The notes under the pieces: model-generated
What the model saw: only the letters and a program-made list of their open reading frames with translations
What the model was told of the DNA's origin: nothing
Database searches by the model: none
Made by a program: the position numbers and the translations under genes
Shown: positions 62,334-64,000 of the stretch, in pieces
How positions within the stretch are numbered: the stretch's first letter is position 1
How the letters are laid out: each line of letters opens with the position of its first letter
Source of the DNA: Thiovibrio frasassiensis
GTDB taxonomy: Bacteria > Desulfobacterota > Desulfobulbia > Desulfobulbales > Desulfurivibrionaceae
Reading direction: 5' to 3'
Assembly (NCBI RefSeq): GCF_029607905.1
Contig: NZ_JAPHEH010000001.1
Span: 2,261,530-2,325,529 of the forward strand
Length of the DNA: 64,000 nt

Positions 62334-64000
62334 ATGAAGCTCCCCGCCAATCCCTTCTTGAGCACGACAAAAGGCGAAACCGCCTCATTTGCTTCCTCGT
62401 TTCGTCTTTTCCGGCGGTTGCTTTCCCTGAACAACACGGTGCTTGAAAAGATCGGCCGCATGGAGGGGGCCCTGGCCGGAGAATATGTCTTTGACCGGAA
62501 ATTTTTAAGCGAGGCTGTGGCCGAGTTGAATGAACTGGTGCGGGAGGTGGTCTCCTGCCTGGGCAGTCTGACCAACAACCGCTATCTGGTGCTCTATGAT
62601 TGTTATGAGGAGATTGCCGGGAAACTTTCCGGCCTGGCTTTGGAATATGCCGGACCCTATGACCGGAGCCTTACCTTGGCCTATCCGCTGCTGAACAGCG
62701 ATTTCGAGGAGCTGGTTGGGGGGAAGAACGCGGTCTTAAGCGAGATCCGCAACCGACTGCACCTGCGGACCCCGGACGGTTTTGCCATCACTGCTGCTGC
62801 TTACCGTGGGTTCATGGAGGCAAACGGACTTTTTGCGGCCATTGATTCTATCTCTGCGGGCACGGCCTCCAGTCGCGATCGTTCGGCGGCTATCAGCCGT
62901 CTTATCGATCAGGCCCGTTTCCCGGAGGTGCTGGTTGCGGCGGTGAAAGACGGGTTGAAAGAATTGCTCAATCGGGCTGGCGGTCCGGCTCCCTTGGCGG
63001 TCCGCTCAAGCGGGTTGGGGGAGGATGCCGAAACCCGAAGCTTTGCCGGACAATTTCATTCGGTGCTTGCAGTGCGGCCCGAACTCTCTTCGGTGCTCGA
63101 AGCGTACCGTGCGGTGATCACCTCCCGCTTTTCGGTTGCGGCCCTGGAGTATCTTGGACCAGCGGCCACCAGCCGGGATCTTCCCATGGCTGCAGGGGTG
63201 CAGCCGATGATCCAGGGCAGGATTGCAGGAGTGACATACAGCCGCGTCCCGGAGTCGCCGGAGAAAAATCAACTGCTCATCACCGCCCTGCGCGGTTCGG
63301 CCCACGACCTGGTATCAGGACGGAGGCAGGCGGAACGTTTTGTCTTGAGCCGATTGTGGCCTTTTACCCCCTTGAGCAGCGAGCTTGTTGTGGAGGAGGA
63401 TTTTCCCTCAACCAGGAAAGCGCTCGATATGCTGCCCAGCGGCCTACGCCGTGGCTCGGCAACCCTTACCCCCAAGGAGCTGGCCAAGCTTGCCGAACAG
63501 GCGCTTTTGTTGGAAAAAACCTTCGGCGAAGCGCAGGATATCGAGTGGGCCTTGGCGGATGAACCGGTGATTCTTCAGAGCCGCGCTCTCTCCTTGCCCG
63601 CCAAACCACCGCCTCGGCCCGGGGAGCTGGCCGCCGAGCTGGCTGCCGCCACCCCGCTCATGTCCGGCAAAGGGCAGGTCGCCCAGCTCGGTATCGCGGC
63701 AGGAAGGGTGGTGCATGTGGATCAGAACACCGATCCGGAGCAATTCCCGGTGGGGGCCATTGCCGTGGCCCGTTTCCCCAGCCCGCAACTGAGCCCCATT
63801 GTCTGGCGGGCCGCCGCCATGATTACCGAGATCGGCGGCCCCACCGGACATCTGGCCACCATTGCCCGGGAATACCGGACTCCGGCCCTGTTCGGAACCG
63901 GCGAGGCGATCAACCTCCTTGCCGAGGGCGCTGAGGTGACGGTGGATGTGGAAAACAAACAGGTCTATCAGGGGATCATCGAGGGGCTGGTCCGTCTGCA
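62334..64000 (+). CDS. PEP-synthase-like protein B (3' partial)
   Basis: The gene starts at ATG 62334, one base after the kinase stop, and runs open past 64000; the first ~555 residues are seen. It has the same helical N-domain as protein A (NNTVLEKIGRMEGALAGEYVFD), then the ATP-grasp PEP/pyruvate-binding part (LAVRSSGLGEDAETRSFAGQFH) and the mobile phosphohistidine domain with H506 in GPTGHLATIARE. Its C-terminal part lies beyond the window, so whether it keeps a TIM barrel is unknown. Two paralogs bracketing a two-component system are unusual. Confidence 0.88.
   Translation, partial: MKLPANPFLSTTKGETASFASSFRLFRRLLSLNNTVLEKIGRMEGALAGEYVFDRKFLSEAVAELNELVREVVSCLGSLTNNRYLVLYDCYEEIAGKLSGLALEYAGPYDRSLTLAYPLLNSDFEELVGGKNAVLSEIRNRLHLRTPDGFAITAAAYRGFMEANGLFAAIDSISAGTASSRDRSAAISRLIDQARFPEVLVAAVKDGLKELLNRAGGPAPLAVRSSGLGEDAETRSFAGQFHSVLAVRPELSSVLEAYRAVITSRFSVAALEYLGPAATSRDLPMAAGVQPMIQGRIAGVTYSRVPESPEKNQLLITALRGSAHDLVSGRRQAERFVLSRLWPFTPLSSELVVEEDFPSTRKALDMLPSGLRRGSATLTPKELAKLAEQALLLEKTFGEAQDIEWALADEPVILQSRALSLPAKPPPRPGELAAELAAATPLMSGKGQVAQLGIAAGRVVHVDQNTDPEQFPVGAIAVARFPSPQLSPIVWRAAAMITEIGGPTGHLATIAREYRTPALFGTGEAINLLAEGAEVTVDVENKQVYQGIIEGLVRL

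Overview
The window is a compact bacterial chromosome segment (about 62 protein genes; no rRNA, tRNA, CRISPR array or insertion sequence seen). It has moderately high G+C, many two-component proteins, a Tat system, an ADP-forming acyl-CoA synthetase, a Fur-FeoA fusion, a TIGR02186/TauE pair and a possible selenocysteine gene. Together these suggest an anaerobic Desulfobacterota (former Deltaproteobacteria), most like the Desulfobulbales. This placement is an inference from gene content, not a measured phylogeny.

Layout. 1-3.9 kb: Fur-FeoA, a small zinc-finger-like protein, Hsp20 and Lon behind a heat-shock-like promoter. 4-7 kb (minus): an unusual TPR/metallo-beta-lactamase protein and a DUF2156 protein. 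7.2-23.8 kb: housekeeping genes (IspH, FtsY, a DjlA-like protein, a DUF3524 glycosyltransferase, GlgB, AlgH, SpeB, RlmH, Nfu, RsfS, GpmI, ThrC, a cNMP-binding kinase, and PNP plus MtaD for methylthioadenosine salvage). 23.8-26.8 kb (minus): znuABC headed by a ribbon-helix-helix protein with a Cys-rich tail, and a perfect palindrome lying between the -35 and -10 of its promoter. 26.9-34 kb: two TatA genes, a WD40/Sel1 protein, cyclophilin, LeuB, a Tat-type Rieske protein, and a membrane-anchored HTH protein next to a secreted protein that appears to share its outer domain. 34-41 kb: YgiQ, an AEC transporter, PII with a membrane protein, class II aldolase, and a cluster of receiver and HPt proteins. 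41.2-46.9 kb (minus): an operon of AcuC-like deacetylase, AcuB-like CBS-ACT protein, ADP-forming acyl-CoA synthetase and a CoA-transferase fused to a GNAT domain, which looks like an acetylation-controlled acetate module. 47-52.9 kb: dGTPase, ClC channel, a hybrid kinase and its regulator.

53-64 kb is the most distinctive part. A small Cys-rich gene faces a second small Cys-rich gene whose frame is broken by one TGA; a hairpin with a GGU loop follows that TGA at a distance typical of bacterial SECIS elements, so it is a candidate selenoprotein. Next come a sigma-54 response regulator, a perfect 9-3-9 palindrome and a good -24/-12 promoter, followed by a UspA-like gene, a TauE/SafE exporter and a TIGR02186 protein. 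After a terminator-like hairpin lie two paralogous PEP-synthase-like proteins bracketing a receiver and a membrane histidine kinase. This group may be an undescribed signalling system joining phosphohistidine (PEP/ATP) chemistry to a two-component relay and to sulfur-anion export. The last gene runs off the window end.
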